Assembly (NCBI RefSeq): GCF_002940205.1
Contig: NZ_MDSK01000001.1
Location: forward strand, 1-64,000
DNA length: 64,000 nt
Reading direction: 5' to 3'
Origin: Xanthomonas arboricola pv. guizotiae
GTDB lineage: Bacteria; Pseudomonadota; Gammaproteobacteria; Xanthomonadales; Xanthomonadaceae
Positions 15,884 through 27,617 of this stretch are shown here, piece by piece; position 1 is the first letter of the stretch, and each line of letters begins with the position of its first letter. The notes under the pieces were generated by a model. That model saw only the letters and a program-made list of their open reading frames with translations, was not told the DNA's origin and searched no databases. The position numbers were made by a program, and so were the translations under genes.

Positions 15884-17854
15884 TTACAGCTGGGCCTCTT
15901 CGATCTGGATCTTGTAGCGCTTGCGCATTTCCTTGACGTACGCCTGCGCCGCATTGTTGCCGTCGATCTGGCTCAGCTGCTCGCGCAGCATGGTCTGCTG
16001 CTCGGCCGGCATCTGCTTCAGGTCGCCAGGGGTCGCCTTGCTGATGACGAACACCGCAAAGCGCCCGCCATCCAGCTCCACCTTGCCCACCGACGGCTTG
16101 CCGTCGGCCGGACGCGGCGCGCTGAAGATGGCGCGGTTTGCCGCCGGCGTCGGAATCGGCGCGGTCCGCGGCAAGCCCGGGATCGGCTGCACCTGCAACT
16201 TCTCGCCGGCGGCCAGCGCCTGCAGGGTCTCGCCTTTCTGCACACGTGCCAGCAACGCCTCGGCAGCCGCCGCGGCGGCCTTCTCGGTGCGGTCCGCGCG
16301 GACCGCGTCGATCACCTTCTCGCGCACCTTGTCCAGCGGCAGAGCCGCCTCGGCGGTGTGGTTGGTCACCCGCAACACCACGCTGTGGTTCGGCGCGATG
16401 GTGATCGGATCGCTCACCGTGCCGTCCTGCACCAGCGTTTCGGAGAATGCCGAACGCAGCACCGCCGGATTGGCCGCGATACCGCTGGCATCGGCGCGCG
16501 AGAACGGGCCCAGCGTCTGCACCGGCAGACCGACCTGCTTGGCTGCCGGCTCCAGCGCGGTGGGATTCTTGTAGACCTGATCCACCAGCTTGCCGCTCAC
16601 ATCCGTAAACGCCTTGTCGGCATCGGACTTGAGCTGCTCGGCGGCGAGCTGATCGCGCACCTGCTCGAACGACTTGCCCTGGCCGCCCTTGACCTCGCGC
16701 AGCTGGATCACGTGGTAACCGAACTCGCTCTTGATCGGGCCGACCACCTCGCCAGCCTTCATCGCGAACAAGGCATCTTCGAACGGCTTAACCATCGTGC
16801 CCTTCTCGACCCAGCCAAGATCGCCGCCGGCACCCTTGGAACCGGGGTCCTGCGAATTGGCCTTGGCCAACGCGGCGAAATCGGCGCCTGGCTGCTTGGC
16901 TTCCGCAGCCAGCTTGGCCGCTTTTTCCTCGGCGGCTTTCTGCGCGGCAGGATCGCTACCGGCGGTGATCAGGATGTGCGATGCCAGACGCTGATCCGGC
17001 TCGACAAAACGCGCCTTCTCTTCGTCGTAGCGCTTGCGCAGCGTCGCCTCGTCAGCGGCGGTGGCCGGCGGCAACTTGGCGGCATCGAGTTCGACATACT
17101 CGATCGTCACCGTCTCCGGCTGACGGAAATCCTGGGTATGCCCGTCGTACCACTGCTTGATCTGTGCATCGCTGACCGGCGCGGTATCGGCGGCCGGTGG
17201 CGGCAGCATCGCCAGTTGCACGTCACGCGTTTCGCCCATCAGCTTGAGCAAGCGCTCGAACTCGGCCTTGGTGGCAAAGCCCGACTCGGCGATCGCCTGC
17301 GGAATCACCGACTGCTGCAGGCTGTCGCGCACCAACGCATCGAACTGCGCCGGCGTACGCGGCGGCGTGCCCTGCGCAAGGGCAGCGCGGTACTGGTCGG
17401 GGCTGAATTTGCCGTCGACCTGGAACGCCTGAATGCCGGCGATGTAATCGCGCACCGTCGCATCGCCGATCACGATGCCGGCATCTTCGGCACCCAGACG
17501 CACGACCTGCTCGTCGACCAACTGGTCGAGCACCTGCAACTTGTTTTCGCGGGATTCGAACGTGCGCGGATCGAAATTCTCGCCCTGGCGCTGCCGCTCC
17601 TGCATGCGCGCCTGCTCGAAGCGGGCGCGGAAATCCTGGGTACTGATTTCATGGTGCTGCCACAGCAGCGAGACCGGCCACCACGACGGTGCCGATTTCC
17701 ACCACGTCGGTGGCGCCTGCACCTTGGCCACGTTATTGGCGCCAATGCCGCCGAGGTAGCTGTTGTCGATGACGAACAGGAACGGAATCATCAGCAACCC
17801 CAGGATGGCGGTAGCGATCCAGCCTGACGTCTTGTCGCGAAGTTTCTGCAGCAT
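15884..17854 (-). CDS. ppiD: PpiD-type periplasmic folding chaperone (SurA-like, parvulin domain)
   Basis: Inner-membrane-anchored, periplasm-facing chaperone that helps newly exported proteins. A single N-terminal transmembrane helix (TAILGLLMIPFLFVIDNSYL) is followed by a SurA/PpiD N-terminal domain with QDFRARFEQARM. A central parvulin domain lies at about residues 265-360 (LASHILITAG, KGAGGDLGWVEKGTMVKPFE, KSEFGYHVIQLREV). A C-terminal domain follows. Length, 656 residues, matches PpiD. I chose the ATG at 17854, which opens MLQKLRDKTSGW, against a longer frame into the tRNA terminator. It is separated from the lon-hupB block by tRNAs. Confidence 0.93.
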   Translation of the reverse strand: MLQKLRDKTSGWIATAILGLLMIPFLFVIDNSYLGGIGANNVAKVQAPPTWWKSAPSWWPVSLLWQHHEISTQDFRARFEQARMQERQRQGENFDPRTFESRENKLQVLDQLVDEQVVRLGAEDAGIVIGDATVRDYIAGIQAFQVDGKFSPDQYRAALAQGTPPRTPAQFDALVRDSLQQSVIPQAIAESGFATKAEFERLLKLMGETRDVQLAMLPPPAADTAPVSDAQIKQWYDGHTQDFRQPETVTIEYVELDAAKLPPATAADEATLRKRYDEEKARFVEPDQRLASHILITAGSDPAAQKAAEEKAAKLAAEAKQPGADFAALAKANSQDPGSKGAGGDLGWVEKGTMVKPFEDALFAMKAGEVVGPIKSEFGYHVIQLREVKGGQGKSFEQVRDQLAAEQLKSDADKAFTDVSGKLVDQVYKNPTALEPAAKQVGLPVQTLGPFSRADASGIAANPAVLRSAFSETLVQDGTVSDPITIAPNHSVVLRVTNHTAEAALPLDKVREKVIDAVRADRTEKAAAAAAEALLARVQKGETLQALAAGEKLQVQPIPGLPRTAPIPTPAANRAIFSAPRPADGKPSVGKVELDGGRFAVFVISKATPGDLKQMPAEQQTMLREQLSQIDGNNAAQAYVKEMRKRYKIQIEEAQL

Positions 17855-17977
17855 TGGCAAATCACGGCCTGTGGGCGAGCCGCGCAGTGTAACGCGCCTG
17901 ACGCCGGGCACCCAGCCCAATCCCGCACCGCACCGGATCCGGCATGGCTTCCGGCGCGCAATTGCCGCCATAGCGGC

Positions 17978-18010
17978 CAAAAAAAAGCCCCCGGCATGCA
18001 GCCGAGGGCT
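17978..18010 (-). terminator. terminator of the tRNA-Val-Asp-Asp unit
   Basis: On the minus strand AGCCCTCGGC-TGCAT-GCCGGGGGCT (one mismatch) is followed by a run of eight T, directly after the last tRNA-Asp. Confidence 0.85.
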
Positions 18011-18019
18011 TTGTATAAC

Positions 18020-18096
18020 TGGCGGAGCGGACGGGACTCGAACCCGCGACCTCCGGCGTGACAGGCCAGCATTCTAACCAGCTGAACTACCGCTCC
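18020..18096 (-). tRNA. tRNA-Asp(GTC), copy 2
   Basis: 77 bases with CCA. Acceptor GGAGCGG/CCGCTCC; anticodon loop CTGTCAC gives GTC. Identical to the upstream copy at 18192-18268. Confidence 0.97.
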
Positions 18097-18191
18097 GCTT
18101 TAAACCTGGACTGCTGCTTCCCCACCATTTCCGCGATGCGAATGCGGTGGAGAAAACGAAGCCCCCAATTGCTCAGGGGCTCCGGTATAAC

Positions 18192-18268
18192 TGGCGGAGC
18201 GGACGGGACTCGAACCCGCGACCTCCGGCGTGACAGGCCAGCATTCTAACCAGCTGAACTACCGCTCC
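18192..18268 (-). tRNA. tRNA-Asp(GTC), copy 1
   Basis: 77 bases with CCA, anticodon GTC, same sequence as the copy at 18020. The 95 bp between them hold a weaker hairpin (AGCCCC...GGGGCT near 18160-18182). Confidence 0.97.
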
Positions 18269-18296
18269 GCGCTTGAAACATTTGCCTGGTGCTTAA

Positions 18297-18371
18297 TGGT
18301 GGGTGCTGAGGGTTTCGAACCCCCGACCCTCTCCGTGTAAGGGAGACGCTCTACCGCTGAGCTAAGCACCC
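18297..18371 (-). tRNA. tRNA-Val(TAC)
   Basis: 75 bases with CCA. Acceptor GGGTGCT/AGCACCC; anticodon loop CTTACAC gives TAC for valine GUA/GUG codons. Lies just behind hupB, 11 bp after its stop, so it may be co-transcribed. Confidence 0.97.
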
Positions 18372-18382
18372 TAGCGAGTCGA

Positions 18383-18655
18383 TTAGTTTACTGCATCCTT
18401 CAGGGCTTTGCCAGCCTTGAATGCAGGATTCTTCGAAGCAGCGATCTTGATGCTGTCGCCGGTCTTCGGATTGCGGCCGGTACGCTCAGCGCGCGCGCGG
18501 ACCTGGAAGGTGCCGAAGCCGACGAGGGTGACGGCATCGCCCTTCTTCAGCGCCTTGGTGATTTCGCTCACAACCGCGTCGACAGCACGGCCGGCCTCAG
18601 CCTTGGAGATGTCAGCGGCAGTGGCAACGCCATCGATCAATTCGGTTTTATTCAT
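18383..18655 (-). CDS. hupB: nucleoid protein HU-beta
   Basis: 90-residue histone-like protein that binds and bends DNA as a dimer. The signature [20 protein letters not shown] (about 46-65) is the DNA-binding arm, and the rest follows the HU fold ([11 protein letters not shown] at the start, [16 protein letters not shown] at the end). The ATG at 18655 is supported by homology; a longer frame upstream is not. It follows lon on the same strand, the usual lon-hupB order, with a 200-bp gap that should hold its own promoter. Confidence 0.97.
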   Translation of the reverse strand: MNKTELIDGVATAADISKAEAGRAVDAVVSEITKALKKGDAVTLVGFGTFQVRARAERTGRNPKTGDSIKIAASKNPAFKAGKALKDAVN

Positions 18656-18806
18656 TCTTGAAACTCCCTTTGCGGCAGATGCCGCGGAATCGACAATCGG
18701 CGCTCTTGCCGTTGGCGAAGAACCCGACACAAGTGGTATCGCGTGACGCATCACAATTTGCCGCGCCCACGAGTCGTGCATTTATACCAGCGCCCCCAAC
18801 CGCGCG

Positions 18807-18843
18807 CAAGCCAAAACCCAATAACGACGCGGGTTTTGGCTTG
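18807..18843. terminator. long hairpin between lon and hupB
   Basis: Perfect 13-bp inverted repeat CAAGCCAAAACCC / GGGTTTTGGCTTG with an 11-base loop, directly after lon. The T-run (TTTTG) is on the plus-strand side, and the minus-strand side lacks one, so its strength for lon is uncertain. Confidence 0.55.
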
Positions 18844-18869
18844 TTTTGCCTGGGTTTAGACAAGCGGTT

Positions 18870-21341
18870 TCAGTGCTTGACGCGGGTACCCGGAGTAGTG
18901 CGCGACTTGCCGCGGACCGCAACCCGCGAAGCCGTCTTGCGGGCCTTTTCCTTGCCCGCCTTCTTCGGTGCCAACGGACGCTCCAACGCGAGATCCAGCA
19001 CTTCGTCGATCCACTTGACCGGCACGATCTTCAGATCGCGCGTGACATTGGCCGGGATGTCGGCCAGATCCTTGCGGTTCTCGTCGGGGATCAGCACGGT
19101 GCGGATGCCACCGCGCAACGCTGCCAGCAACTTCTCCTTCAAGCCGCCGATCGCCGACACGCGACCACGCAAGGTGATCTCGCCGGTCATCGCCACATCG
19201 GCGCGGATCGGCACCTTGGTCAACACCGACACCAGCGAGGTCACCATCGCGATACCGGCGCTTGGGCCATCCTTCGGTGTTGCGCCATCGGGCACGTGCA
19301 CGTGCACGTCCTGCTTCTGCAGGAAATCCACATCGATGCCGAGTCGCTCGGCGCGCGAGCGCACCACCGACAAGGCGGCCGACGCCGATTCCTTCATGAC
19401 GTTGCCGAGCTGGCCGGTCAGGATCAGGTTGCCCTTGCCCGGCACCAGCGTGGATTCGACCTGCAGCAGCTCGCCGCCGACTTCGGTCCAGGCCAGGCCA
19501 GTGACCAGGCCGATCTCGTTCTCCTCTTCGGCACGGCCGAAATCGAAGCGACGCACGCCCAGATACTTGTCGAGGTTCTTCGCGTTGACCGTGACCAGGG
19601 CCTTGGGCTTGCCCTTCTTGGCGACCACCTTCTTGGCATCCGGCTGCGGGCCGGCCAGCGCGATTTCCTTGACCACCTTGCGGCAGATCTTGGCGACTTC
19701 GCGCTCGAGGTTGCGCACGCCCGATTCGCGCGTGTAGTAACGCACGATGTCCTGGATCGCATCGCCGCCGATCTCGATCTCTTCCGGCTTCAGGCCGTTG
19801 GCCTTGATCTGCTTGGGCACCAGGTAACGCATGGCGATGTTGAGCTTCTCATCCTCGGTGTAGCCGGGGATGCGGATGACTTCCATGCGGTCCAGCAACG
19901 GACCAGGGATATTGAGCGAGTTGGAGGTGGCGACGAACATCACCTCCGACAGATCCAGGTCCACTTCCAGGTAGTGGTCGTTGAAGGAGTTGTTCTGCTC
20001 GGGATCGAGCACCTCCAACAGCGCCGAGGACGGGTCGCCACGGAAGTCCATCGACATCTTGTCGATCTCGTCCAACAGGAACAGCGGGTTCTTGCTGCCG
20101 ACCTTGTTGAGGTTCTGCACCAGGCGGCCGGGCATCGAACCGACATAGGTCCGGCGATGGCCACGGATCTCGGCCTCGTCGCGGATACCGCCCAGGCTCA
20201 TGCGCACGAACTTGCGGTTGGTCGCCTTGGCGATCGACTGCCCGAGCGAGGTCTTGCCCACGCCCGGCGGCCCGACCAGGCACAGGATCGGGCCCTTCAT
20301 CTGCTTCACGCGCGACTGCACCGCCAGATACTCGAGGATGCGTTCCTTGACCTTGTCCAGGCCGTAGTGATCGGCGTCCAGGGTGTCCTCTGCGACCTTC
20401 AGATCCTTGCGGACCTTGGTGCGCTTCTTCCACGGCACGCCCAGCAGCCAGTCCAGATAGTTGCGCACCACGGCCGCCTCGGCGGACATCGGCGACATCT
20501 GCTTGAGCTTGTTGAGCTCGGCCTTGGCCTTGGTCTCGACCGGCTTGGGCATGCCCGCCTCGGCGATCTTGCGCGCCAGCTCCTCCAGCTCGCCCGGCGC
20601 ATCGTCCAGATCGCCCAGCTCCTTCTGGATCGCCTTCATCTGCTCGTTGAGGTAGTACTCGCGCTGGCTCTTTTCCATCTGCGACTTGACGCGGCCGCGG
20701 ATGCGCTTTTCCAGCTGCTGCACATCGATCTCGCCGTCCACCAGCCCGACCAGCAGCTCCAGCCGCTCGCCGATCTCGGTGATTTCCAGCAGGCGCTGCT
20801 TGTCGGCCAGGCGCACGCCAATGTGCGCGGCGATGGTGTCGGCCAGACGGCCCGGCTCGTCGATGCCGGCCAGGGTCTGCAGCAGCTCCGGCGGCAGCTT
20901 GCGGTTGGTCTTGACGTACTGCTCGAACAGCGACATCAGCGAACGCGCGATGGCCTCCACTTCGCGCGGCTCGCGCGCGTCGCTGGCTTCGATCTCGATG
21001 CCCTGCCCCTGCAGTGCGCCATCCAGCTCGACGACCTTGTCGACGGTGACCCGCGACAGACCTTCGACCAGCACCTTGATGGTGCCGTCGGGCAACTTGA
21101 GCAGCTGCAGCACCTGCGCGAGCGTGCCGACGGTATAGAGATCGCCGGCGGCCGGGTCGTCGGTTTCGGCCGACTTCTGCGCAACCAGCAGGATGCGCTT
21201 GTCCGCCTCCATGGCTTTTTCCAGCGCGCGCATCGACTTGTCGCGGCCGACGAACAGCGGAATCACCATGTGCGGAAACACCACCACGTCGCGCAGCGGC
21301 AACACCGGCAGATCGAGAACTTCTGGTTGGGACTGGGCCAT
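18870..21341 (-). CDS. lon: ATP-dependent protease Lon
   Basis: 823-residue AAA+ protease that degrades misfolded and regulatory proteins in the cytoplasm. Domains in order: N-terminal LON substrate domain (residues 10-205, [20 protein letters not shown]), AAA+ module with Walker [13 protein letters not shown] and Walker [10 protein letters not shown] (about 355-430), and C-terminal protease domain with catalytic Ser in [13 protein letters not shown] and Lys in [16 protein letters not shown]. The C-terminal tail is unusually basic ([20 protein letters not shown]). It sits 145 bp behind clpX with a strong terminator between them. Confidence 0.98.
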   Translation of the reverse strand: MAQSQPEVLDLPVLPLRDVVVFPHMVIPLFVGRDKSMRALEKAMEADKRILLVAQKSAETDDPAAGDLYTVGTLAQVLQLLKLPDGTIKVLVEGLSRVTVDKVVELDGALQGQGIEIEASDAREPREVEAIARSLMSLFEQYVKTNRKLPPELLQTLAGIDEPGRLADTIAAHIGVRLADKQRLLEITEIGERLELLVGLVDGEIDVQQLEKRIRGRVKSQMEKSQREYYLNEQMKAIQKELGDLDDAPGELEELARKIAEAGMPKPVETKAKAELNKLKQMSPMSAEAAVVRNYLDWLLGVPWKKRTKVRKDLKVAEDTLDADHYGLDKVKERILEYLAVQSRVKQMKGPILCLVGPPGVGKTSLGQSIAKATNRKFVRMSLGGIRDEAEIRGHRRTYVGSMPGRLVQNLNKVGSKNPLFLLDEIDKMSMDFRGDPSSALLEVLDPEQNNSFNDHYLEVDLDLSEVMFVATSNSLNIPGPLLDRMEVIRIPGYTEDEKLNIAMRYLVPKQIKANGLKPEEIEIGGDAIQDIVRYYTRESGVRNLEREVAKICRKVVKEIALAGPQPDAKKVVAKKGKPKALVTVNAKNLDKYLGVRRFDFGRAEEENEIGLVTGLAWTEVGGELLQVESTLVPGKGNLILTGQLGNVMKESASAALSVVRSRAERLGIDVDFLQKQDVHVHVPDGATPKDGPSAGIAMVTSLVSVLTKVPIRADVAMTGEITLRGRVSAIGGLKEKLLAALRGGIRTVLIPDENRKDLADIPANVTRDLKIVPVKWIDEVLDLALERPLAPKKAGKEKARKTASRVAVRGKSRTTPGTRVKH

Positions 21342-21375
21342 GGGGCGCTCCGCAGGAATGGGGGTTTTGGGGCGT

Positions 21376-21411
21376 AAAAAAAGCCGATGGCCCCGTTATG
21401 GGGCCATCGGC
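21376..21411 (-). terminator. clpX terminator
   Basis: GCCGATGGCCCC-ATAAC-GGGGCCATCGGC (12-bp perfect stem) followed by seven T on the minus strand, in the clpX-lon gap. It isolates lon from the clp operon. Confidence 0.92.
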
Positions 21412-21486
21412 CAGGTGTTGCAAGTAGCGTTCGGAAACCCTTTATCCGCCAGCGAGGCCGGGGCCCGGCGCGGCGGCATCCAGGCC

Positions 21487-22767
<1,281 letters not shown>

Positions 22768-22892
22768 GCTTCTGTTACCCAGTTACCCCACCCGATGCAC
22801 GGGGGTTCGATTTCGAGAATAGCACAGGGTCGGGAGGACATCCGCCCAGCCCGACCCTGCCGGTTTTTCCTGCAATTTCAGCAATCTGGCGA

Positions 22893-23519
22893 TCAAGACG
22901 GCTGGATCGACTCTTCCGGACGGCGTTCCAGCACCTGGTCGACCAGGCCATAGGCCTGCGCATCGACCGCACTCTTGAAGTTGTCGCGCTCGGTGTCGCG
23001 CGCGATGGTCTCCAGGGATTGGCCGGTCTGCTTGGCCAGGATCTCGTTCAGACGCGAACGCAAGGTCAGGATCTCGCGCGCGTGGATGTCGATATCGGTG
23101 GCCTGGCCCTGGAAGCCGCCCAGCGGCTGGTGGATCATCACGCGCGAGTTCGGCAGCGCGTAGCGCTTGCCAGCTGCACCCGATGCCAGCAACAGCGCGC
23201 CCATCGAGGCGGCCTGCCCGACGCAGATGGTGCTCACGTCCGGCTTGATGTACTGCATGGTGTCGTAGATCGCCATGCCGGCGGTGACCACGCCGCCCGG
23301 CGAATTGATGTAGATGCTGATGTCCTTTTCCGGGTTGTCCGCTTCCAGGAACAGCAGCTGGGCCACGATCACGTTGGCCATATGGTCGTCGATCGGACCG
23401 ACCAGGAAGATCAGACGCTCCTTCAGCAGACGCGAGTAGATGTCGTACGCACGCTCGCCGCGGCTGGTCTGTTCGACCACCATCGGCACCAGGTTCAGGG
23501 CTTTGGTCACAATGCTCAT
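22893..23519 (-). CDS. clpP: ATP-dependent Clp protease proteolytic subunit ClpP
   Basis: Serine protease that forms the two-ring chamber of ClpXP. The catalytic triad is Ser105 ([14 protein letters not shown]), His130 ([10 protein letters not shown]) and Asp179 (DTERDNF). 208 residues, normal, with a short N-terminal propeptide ([17 protein letters not shown]). It lies between tig and clpX, the standard tig-clpP-clpX order, with separate gaps of 92 and 125 bp. Confidence 0.98.
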   Translation of the reverse strand: MSIVTKALNLVPMVVEQTSRGERAYDIYSRLLKERLIFLVGPIDDHMANVIVAQLLFLEADNPEKDISIYINSPGGVVTAGMAIYDTMQYIKPDVSTICVGQAASMGALLLASGAAGKRYALPNSRVMIHQPLGGFQGQATDIDIHAREILTLRSRLNEILAKQTGQSLETIARDTERDNFKSAVDAQAYGLVDQVLERRPEESIQPS

Positions 23520-23611
23520 CAGTCTTCCTGTAGTGGCATCGGCTTGCGCCGATGCCCGGGTTTGACATCCGCGCCCCTGACGCTGGGCGCGGTTCTTCTC
23601 TTACTGCCGGA

Positions 23612-24904
23612 TCAGACGCGAATGGCGTCCTGGAACGACAGCGACTGCTCGGTGTGCTGGGCGCGCTCGGCGATCCAGTCGATCACCTGCTCTCCCATGA
23701 CACGGCTCTGCAATCCATTCATCAGTTGGGGGTCGTTGCGGTACATCTCAATGACCTGCTCCGGCTCTTCGTAGGTCGAGGCGATCAGACGCAGCGTTTC
23801 GCTGACGCGCTTGGATTCCAGGCGCAGCTCGTTGCGGCGGGCCACCTCGCCCACCAGCAGACCGACCAGCACGCGCTTGGCGGCGGCGTCCATGAAACCC
23901 TGGTGGGCATCGGCCGGGATCTCGCCCGGGTTGCGGCCGCTGCGACGGACCTGCTCGACCTGCTGCGCCAGCATCGAACGGGCTTCGTTCTCGACCAGGC
24001 GCGGCGGCATTTCCACGTGCGCATAGGCGGCGATCAGCTGCTCGCCCACTTCGCGACGCAGGCGGTTCATCAGCGCGCCCTTGAGCTCGCGCTCCAGGTT
24101 GGTGCGGATGTCGGCGCGGAACTGCTCGGCATCGCCACTCTTCACGCCGAAGCTCTTGATGAACTCCTTGTCCACCACCGGCAGCACCGGCTCGGAGACC
24201 TCGACCGCCTTGACGTGCACCTGCACGGTCTTGCCGGCCAGCTGCGGCACGCGCCACTCGGCCGGGAAGTCGATGGTCAGGGTCTTGTCCTCGCCCTTGG
24301 CCAGGCCTTCCAGGCCCTTTTCGATCTGGTCGAACATCACGCCCGAGCCCAGCACGCTGCTGCCGGTCTCCACGCCTTCGGCGGGCAGACGCTCGTCGCC
24401 GGCCTGCGACCAGGTCTCCAGCGCCACCAGATCACCGACCTGCGCGCCGCGCTCGACCGGGTTCCAGGTGCGGCGCTGCAGACGCAGGTTCTCGATCATC
24501 TGATCGATGTCGGCATCGGTCACTTCGGCGGTATGACGCACCACCGACAGCTTGGCCACGTCGATATCGCCAAAATCCGGCACCACTTCGAAGGTGGCGA
24601 CGAAGTCGAAATCGCTCTCGCCCTGATCGATACGCGGGTTGCCGGCCAGACGCAGCGAATGCTCGCGCACTGCCGAATCGAAGGTCTCACGCAGCAGGCC
24701 TTCCATCGCCTCGGCACGCACCTGCTGACCGAAGCGCTGCTCGATCACCTTGGTCGGCACCTTGCCAGGACGGAAGCCCTTGATGCGCGTGGTCCGCGCA
24801 AGCTCGCGCAGGCGGCCACCGACATGCGTCTCCAGGCGCTCCTGCGGCAGGGTGAAGGTCAGGCGGCGTTCCAGAGTGCCGGTGGATTCGATCGATGCTT
24901 GCAT
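23612..24904 (-). CDS. tig: trigger factor, ribosome-associated chaperone
   Basis: First chaperone to meet nascent chains at the ribosome exit. The N-terminal ribosome-binding domain contains the signature region [21 protein letters not shown] (split here by position; Gly-Phe-Arg-x-Gly-Lys at about residues 44-49). The FKBP-type prolyl isomerase domain spans about 160-245 ([29 protein letters not shown]). A long helical C-terminal substrate cradle follows. I chose the ATG at 24904 ([14 protein letters not shown]); the longer frame reads into tRNA-Leu. 430 residues, normal. Confidence 0.97.
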   Translation of the reverse strand: MQASIESTGTLERRLTFTLPQERLETHVGGRLRELARTTRIKGFRPGKVPTKVIEQRFGQQVRAEAMEGLLRETFDSAVREHSLRLAGNPRIDQGESDFDFVATFEVVPDFGDIDVAKLSVVRHTAEVTDADIDQMIENLRLQRRTWNPVERGAQVGDLVALETWSQAGDERLPAEGVETGSSVLGSGVMFDQIEKGLEGLAKGEDKTLTIDFPAEWRVPQLAGKTVQVHVKAVEVSEPVLPVVDKEFIKSFGVKSGDAEQFRADIRTNLERELKGALMNRLRREVGEQLIAAYAHVEMPPRLVENEARSMLAQQVEQVRRSGRNPGEIPADAHQGFMDAAAKRVLVGLLVGEVARRNELRLESKRVSETLRLIASTYEEPEQVIEMYRNDPQLMNGLQSRVMGEQVIDWIAERAQHTEQSLSFQDAIRV

Positions 24905-25104
24905 GTTGACTCCTGCCACCGACTGCACAAGCGTCGGCACGAGATGGAAGATGCGGGTTGACGGATGGCGAGAATGCCGCCGAGCCTTGTAGTTTCGCCG
25001 ATAACGGCGGCCGCTGCCAGCGGAATACGCGTCACTGCGCCGCGCGAGGCAAGACCCCGGGACGACGGCTGCAAGCGGCCGGAACACGCACGGCCGCACT
25101 GCCA

Positions 25105-25189
<85 letters not shown>

Positions 25190-25449
25190 GATGCTGCCCT
25201 GACCATGCCATTGTTGCAGGGATGCCGGGAAAGAAAAAGCATCGCGAGGGCAATGAGGCCGGCGGAACCGGGAAACGGTCTGCGTCCTCCCGCCCGCACA
25301 GGCAGCACGGCGCAGGCGGGCCCCGGATCCGACACACGGAAGGTAAACGCATTCATTAATGCAACTCGACCTGGGTTGGCGTACCTTGCGTCCGCCCCGC
25401 TAGCGTTGGGTAAAGCCGAGGCTTGCTAAAATTCAGTTAAAACCAAGTA

Positions 25450-26760
25450 GTGGCAGTCATCACGATGAGGGATCGCTATCGGCAGATCGTGGCCCTGTCC
25501 CGCGACTGCATCAAGGAGATCGACCTCGATGGGCGGATCACGGCCATCAACGTCAATGGTCTGACCGAATTGGGTGCCAGCCACCAGGATCAGCTGATCG
25601 CGCAGCCATGGCGCGACCTGTGGCCGCCGGAGGCGACCGAGTTGGTCGATGCGGCGATCGCCGGCTCTCGCGCCGGGTCGATCCAGCAATTCGAAGCCGC
25701 CAGCGTGAACTTCGTCGGCGTGCGCCAGATCTGGCAGGTCGTCACCAGCCCGCTGTTCGATGCGCTTGGCAAGGTCGAAGCGATCTTGGTGGTGAGCAGG
25801 AACATCTCCGACCGCCGGGCGCTGGAAACCGCCTTTCGCACACTGGATTCGACCCTGGCCGCAGAGCGCGCATTCGCCAGCGGCGTGCTGCGACTGGCGC
25901 GCGCGCGCGAACATTCGCTGTCGACCGAACTGCACAGCCTGCGCGACCTGCAAGAGCGCATCGAAGGCGATCTGGACATTGCGCGCGCCGCGCAGAGCGC
26001 AGCCGAAAAGATCTCCGAGCAGGCACAAAAGGGCGAAGCGGTGGGACACCTGCTGACCGGCGTGGTGCACGATTTGAACAACGTGCTGCAGGCGGCAACC
26101 TCGGCCATCGAGCTGGTGGTGCAGCGCGCCAGGATCGATGCGCATGACGCCAAGCTGTTGAGCGTGGCCGATGCGGCGCTCCAACATGGCTCGGTCATGG
26201 CACAGCGCCTGGTCGGGTTTTCGCGACAATATCCGTACAGCCCGGAATCGGTGGACCTGGCTGCCTTGACCGTACAGCTCGGCCCCTTGCTCGAACAGGT
26301 GATCGGCGCGGATCTGCACTTGCAGCTGCGCACCGCCGAAGGAGGATGCTGCGCAATGGTCGATCGCCACACGGTGGAACGCGCCATCTTGAACCTGGTG
26401 ATCAACTCCCGCGATGCCTGCCAGAGTGGCGGCGTCATTCGCGTGGAGACCGGCGACGCCGTGATCGCCGAAGAACAGGCCAACCTGGCCAGGCCGGCCG
26501 GGCGCTACGTCACCATCGCCGTGGCCGACAACGGGCACGGCATGGATGCGCACGTGCAGGCGCATCTGTTCGAGGCGTATTTCACCACCAAGGATGCCGA
26601 CAAAGGCGCGGGCCTGGGGCTGGCGCAGGTGTACAGCGCGGTCCGTCAGGCAGGTGGCTTTGTCGAGGTGACATCGGCGCCGGGCCAGGGTGCGTGCTTT
26701 ACACTGGCGTTCCCACGCATGCAGCAGAGCGCGGCGGTGGCGCCCGTCGCATCGCCGTAA
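25450..26760 (+). CDS. PAS-domain sensor histidine kinase
   Basis: 436 residues if read from the GTG at 25450; an ATG at 25465 is equally possible, and neither has a clear ribosome site. The N-terminal PAS domain (about residues 8-125, RYRQIVALSRDCIKEIDLDG to EAILVVSRNISDRRA) is followed by a long coiled-coil (about 125-195). Then comes the phospho-acceptor site GVVHDLNNVLQAA (His about 207), with the HDLNN form typical of kinases such as those with C-terminal or separate receivers. The ATPase part has NLVINSRDAC (N box), VADNGHGM (G1) and GAGLGLAQVYS (G2). No transmembrane helix, so it is cytosolic. No response regulator lies next to it. Confidence 0.9.
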   Translation: MAVITMRDRYRQIVALSRDCIKEIDLDGRITAINVNGLTELGASHQDQLIAQPWRDLWPPEATELVDAAIAGSRAGSIQQFEAASVNFVGVRQIWQVVTSPLFDALGKVEAILVVSRNISDRRALETAFRTLDSTLAAERAFASGVLRLARAREHSLSTELHSLRDLQERIEGDLDIARAAQSAAEKISEQAQKGEAVGHLLTGVVHDLNNVLQAATSAIELVVQRARIDAHDAKLLSVADAALQHGSVMAQRLVGFSRQYPYSPESVDLAALTVQLGPLLEQVIGADLHLQLRTAEGGCCAMVDRHTVERAILNLVINSRDACQSGGVIRVETGDAVIAEEQANLARPAGRYVTIAVADNGHGMDAHVQAHLFEAYFTTKDADKGAGLGLAQVYSAVRQAGGFVEVTSAPGQGACFTLAFPRMQQSAAVAPVASP

Positions 26761-27220
26761 GCGAACACGGCTGCAGCTGCCCGCAACCGATCAGGCGCGG
26801 CGCATCGCCTTTGGGACGTATCGAAGCGCCGCCCAATGCAGCAAGGAACCTCTTCCTGCGCAAGCCGATGGACGCTGCCTGGTGCCCTTTCACCCGGCGC
26901 GGGGCGACACTGCCGGCGCGACCACATCAGCCAGACAAGCACGGCGCAGGCGCCACCTGCCGCCAGTCCACACTGCAGCAGCGTCAGCATGACCGTGCGG
27001 CGGACATCATCGACCAGCCGCCGATGATCGCCAGCAGCAGCACGATCACCCGGCCGAGAGCAGACCGCTCAACGCACCGATGCCCGTGCCGGGCGAGATC
27101 GGCACTGCGTTGCCGCGACCGCCGACCGAGACGACAGCGAAGCTGCAGCCGGTTCCTTGCGTCATCTTTTCCTCAGCACAAAAAGAAAAGCACCTAGGCG
27201 GATGCCTAAGTGCTTTTGTT
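26761..27220. other. 460-bp gene-free stretch before the tRNA cluster
   Basis: No intact gene. On the minus strand between about 26900 and 27166 hydrophobic stretches (VIVLLLAIIGGWSMMSA and LLQCGLAAGGACAVLVWLMW) appear in different frames, which could be a frameshifted small membrane protein gene or chance. The right end holds the tRNA terminator. Confidence 0.35.
27180..27217 (-). terminator. terminator of the Pro-Arg-His-Lys tRNA cluster
   Basis: On the minus strand AAAAGCACTTAGGC-ATCC-GCCTAGGTGCTTTT (one mismatch) runs into TTTTCTTTTTG, four bases behind tRNA-Lys. Confidence 0.88.
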
Positions 27221-27296
27221 TGGTGGGCCGTCAAGGATTCGAACCTTGGACCTATTGATTAAGAGTCAACTGCTCTACCAACTGAGCTAACGGCCC
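27221..27296 (-). tRNA. tRNA-Lys(CTT)
   Basis: 76 bases with CCA. Acceptor GGGCCGT/ACGGCCC; anticodon loop CTCTTAA gives CTT, reading AAG. Last gene of the tRNA cluster. Confidence 0.96.
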
Positions 27297-27390
27297 TGAA
27301 ACTGGTCGCACATTGTATGTGCGTTTTTGCTTCGTTGCAACACCCCGCGATGCATCGGGTCCAACTTTTCCTGACAATTCCTGCAATCAG

Positions 27391-27467
27391 TGGGGTGGCT
27401 GAGGGGACTCGAACCCCCGACATCTGGAATCACAATCCAGTACTCTAACCAGCTGAGCTACAGCCAC
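27391..27467 (-). tRNA. tRNA-His(GTG)
   Basis: 77 bases with CCA. Acceptor GTGGCTG/CAGCCAC; anticodon loop TTGTGAT gives GTG. The base before the first acceptor G is a G facing C73, matching the extra G-1 of tRNA-His. Confidence 0.97.
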
Positions 27468-27498
27468 CACTGAAACCTACTTCCTACCGCACCGCCGA

Positions 27499-27575
27499 TG
27501 GCGCGCCCGACAGGACTCGAACCTGTAACCGCCGGCTTAGAAGGCCGGTGCTCTATCCGGTTGAGCTACGGGCGC
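27499..27575 (-). tRNA. tRNA-Arg(TCT)
   Basis: 77 bases with CCA. Acceptor GCGCCCG/CGGGCGC; anticodon loop CTTCTAA gives TCT for AGA/AGG codons. Confidence 0.96.
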
Positions 27576-27617
27576 CCGGACCGAACTTCGCATTCCCACG
27601 CCGTCAAGAGCTCGGAA

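Noticed and set aside
15758..17827. 689-codon plus-strand frame opposite ppiD
   Set aside because: Composition-driven antisense frame without a domain; ppiD on the minus strand is well supported.
18846..21377. 843-codon open frame on the plus strand covering lon
   Set aside because: It mirrors the lon frame exactly and is His/Arg/Leu-rich, the usual shadow of a high-GC gene. The Lon protein on the minus strand has all family motifs.
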